From positions 1 through 64,000 of the forward strand of contig JAOMDR010000002.1 in the NCBI GenBank assembly GCA_028345575.1: a stretch of 64,000 nucleotides of DNA, in the 5' to 3' direction. Every line of letters starts with the position of its first letter. The stretch's first letter is position 1. Position numbers and translations under genes: made by a program. The notes under the pieces were generated by a model, which ran no database searches, was not told the DNA's origin, and saw only the letters and a program-made list of their open reading frames with translations. This document shows positions 62,974-64,000 of this stretch, piece by piece. The stretch is from Candidatus Nitrosopelagicus sp. GTDB lineage: Archaea; Thermoproteota; Nitrososphaeria; Nitrososphaerales; Nitrosopumilaceae.

Positions 62974-63825
62974 ATGTCGGCATTGAAAAAAACATTAATC
63001 GGAATCACAGTTGTAGGAAAAGATAAAGAAGGAATTGTAGCTAATTTCACAAATTTTGTTTTTGAACGAAAGGGTAACTTAGAGAGAGTTAATCAAAATG
63101 TAATCAAAGGTCTTTTTGGAATGTATTTGGAAGCGTCATTCGGAAAAAAGATGGACATTAAGAGATTTGATTCTGATTTGGAAAAACTAGGTAAACAATT
63201 ACACATGGAAGTTAATACACATCATGAATCAAATTTACAAAAAAATATTGCTGTCTTTGTTACAAAGGAACCACATTGTCTTCAAACATTAATTCGTGCA
63301 CAAACGAAAAAAGAACTCAAAGGGAAGATTGCCGTAGTAATAGGTACAGAGAATACTCTTTCAGGAATGGCCAAAAAAGCAAAATTACCTTTTGTGTTAA
63401 TTAATGAAAAAAGTCAAGATAAAGCTGAAGCCAAAATTATTCAAGTTTGTAAAAAATATGATATTGATTTGATCGCATTGGCAAGATACATGAGAATATT
63501 GACACCAAACTTTGTTTGGAGATATCCAAACAGAATAATTAACATTCATCCATCTTTACTACCTGCATTTCCAGGAGCAATGGCTTATGCACAAGCTTTC
63601 GAAAGAGGAACAAAAATTATTGGGGTTACATCACATTATGTTACAGAGAATCTTGATCAAGGACCAATAATTTTCCAAGATTCATTTGATGTTAAACCAG
63701 AACATACATTGGAATCAATAAAACGTGCAGGACAGAAACTTGAAGCAGAGGTTTTGTTGAAGGCAGTAAAAATGCATCTAGCAGATAAATTAGAAGTTAG
63801 ATGGAGAAAAGTACATACAAAGTGA
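62974..63825 (+). CDS. purU: Formyltetrahydrofolate deformylase-like
   Basis: 283 residues. The first 85 form an ACT-like regulatory domain (LIGITVVGKDKEGIVANFTNF). The rest is a formyltransferase fold with LIALARYMRILTPNFV, RIINIHPSLLPAF and HYVTENLDQGPII, the PurU pattern. It releases formate from 10-formyl-tetrahydrofolate. The loop reads HPSLLP where PurU usually has HHSFLP, a feature shared with GART-type enzymes. It overlaps nothing and precedes a creatininase-family gene by four bases. Confidence 0.85.
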   Translation: MSALKKTLIGITVVGKDKEGIVANFTNFVFERKGNLERVNQNVIKGLFGMYLEASFGKKMDIKRFDSDLEKLGKQLHMEVNTHHESNLQKNIAVFVTKEPHCLQTLIRAQTKKELKGKIAVVIGTENTLSGMAKKAKLPFVLINEKSQDKAEAKIIQVCKKYDIDLIALARYMRILTPNFVWRYPNRIINIHPSLLPAFPGAMAYAQAFERGTKIIGVTSHYVTENLDQGPIIFQDSFDVKPEHTLESIKRAGQKLEAEVLLKAVKMHLADKLEVRWRKVHTK

Positions 63826-63829
63826 TTTG

Positions 63830-64000
63830 ATGATTATTCGTGATCAATTTGATCCTGATTTGAGAAAGCTGATCAAAAAAAAGAAACAGATTGCCATCAT
63901 ACCAGTTGGCTCAATTGAACAACATGGTCCACATTTACCAATTTCAACAGATTCAGATATTGTAACAGAAATTTCATTACAATTGTCAGACAAGATAAAT
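63830..64000 (+). CDS. Creatininase-family amidohydrolase, 3' end outside window
   Basis: The first 57 codons are visible, beginning at the ATG at 63830. PVGSIEQHGPHLPISTDSDI holds the family's metal ligands (Glu, His, Asp). Archaeal members include a formylamino-pyrimidine deformylase of riboflavin/F420 synthesis (ArfB type), as well as creatininases and MftE-type peptidases. It follows purU by four bases, which suggests a shared transcript. The rest of the gene is needed to decide. Confidence 0.8.
   Translation, partial: MIIRDQFDPDLRKLIKKKKQIAIIPVGSIEQHGPHLPISTDSDIVTEISLQLSDKIN

Overview
The window is AT-rich, densely packed archaeal DNA. The gene content and protein sequences point to an ammonia-oxidising archaeon of the Nitrososphaerota (Thaumarchaeota), most like the marine Nitrosopumilaceae. 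Supporting signs are archaeal replication and translation genes (MCM, GINS, RFC, Hel308, TBP, Alba, aIF5B, aIF6, L7ae, S28e, L24e), a complex I without NuoEFG, a biotin-dependent acyl-CoA carboxylase of the kind used in the 3-hydroxypropionate/4-hydroxybutyrate cycle, and TATA boxes about 25-27 bases ahead of start codons (leaderless transcripts). I see no insertion sequence, prophage, CRISPR array or rRNA. I assign the lineage from recognised protein families, not from a search.

Layout. 1-3900: the end of a secreted repeat protein, pyrE, tRNA-Met, a CADD/TenA-like diiron protein, tRNA-Glu and a prenyl diphosphate synthase. 3900-14600: eleven complex I genes on the minus strand (transcribed A, B, C, D, H, I, J, K, M, L, N). 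14700-18750: a peroxiredoxin and a three-gene biotin carboxylase module. 18800-22300: rfcL with small zinc and hypothetical proteins. 22300-29000: IMP/FBP phosphatase, two-domain flavin reductase, a DUF1059 microprotein, hemA, tRNA-Asp, tRNA-Lys, argH and a DUF59 protein. 28300-31550: succinate dehydrogenase. 31600-38750: PadR regulator, isocitrate-lyase-like enzyme, Alba, HEAT protein, tRNA-Ala, second flavin reductase, nucleotidyltransferase, then an aminotransferase/Gfo-Idh/Trm112/hexapeptide-acyltransferase cluster and ferritin. 38850-45250: a cysteine-synthase-like/rhodanese fusion, an ASCH protein, TBP, and a non-oxidative pentose phosphate operon. 45350-53300: DUF393 protein, leucyl aminopeptidase, a GlcNAc-1-P transferase and a Hel308-MCM-GINS operon. 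53400-64000: rfcS, tRNA-Ser, ferredoxin, aIF6, hisS, archease, thioredoxin, the L7ae-S28e-L24e-Ndk-aIF5B operon, phosphoglucosamine mutase, tRNA-Leu, purU and the start of a creatininase-family gene.

How the genes work together. Complex I, complex II, ferredoxin and two Fpr-like reductases form the electron-transfer part. The carboxylase and pentose phosphate genes supply carbon. RFC, MCM, GINS and Hel308 are replication genes. No undescribed multi-gene system stands out. The most notable points are local: a HemA whose canonical catalytic Cys is Ser, two enzyme fusions (transketolase N-half with ribulose-phosphate 3-epimerase; PLP beta-synthase with rhodanese), a CADD-like candidate pABA synthase, a symmetric palindromic TATA box between argH and a DUF59 gene, a palindrome placed between TATA box and start of the PadR gene, and Alba and a HEAT-repeat gene whose start codons overlap head to head.
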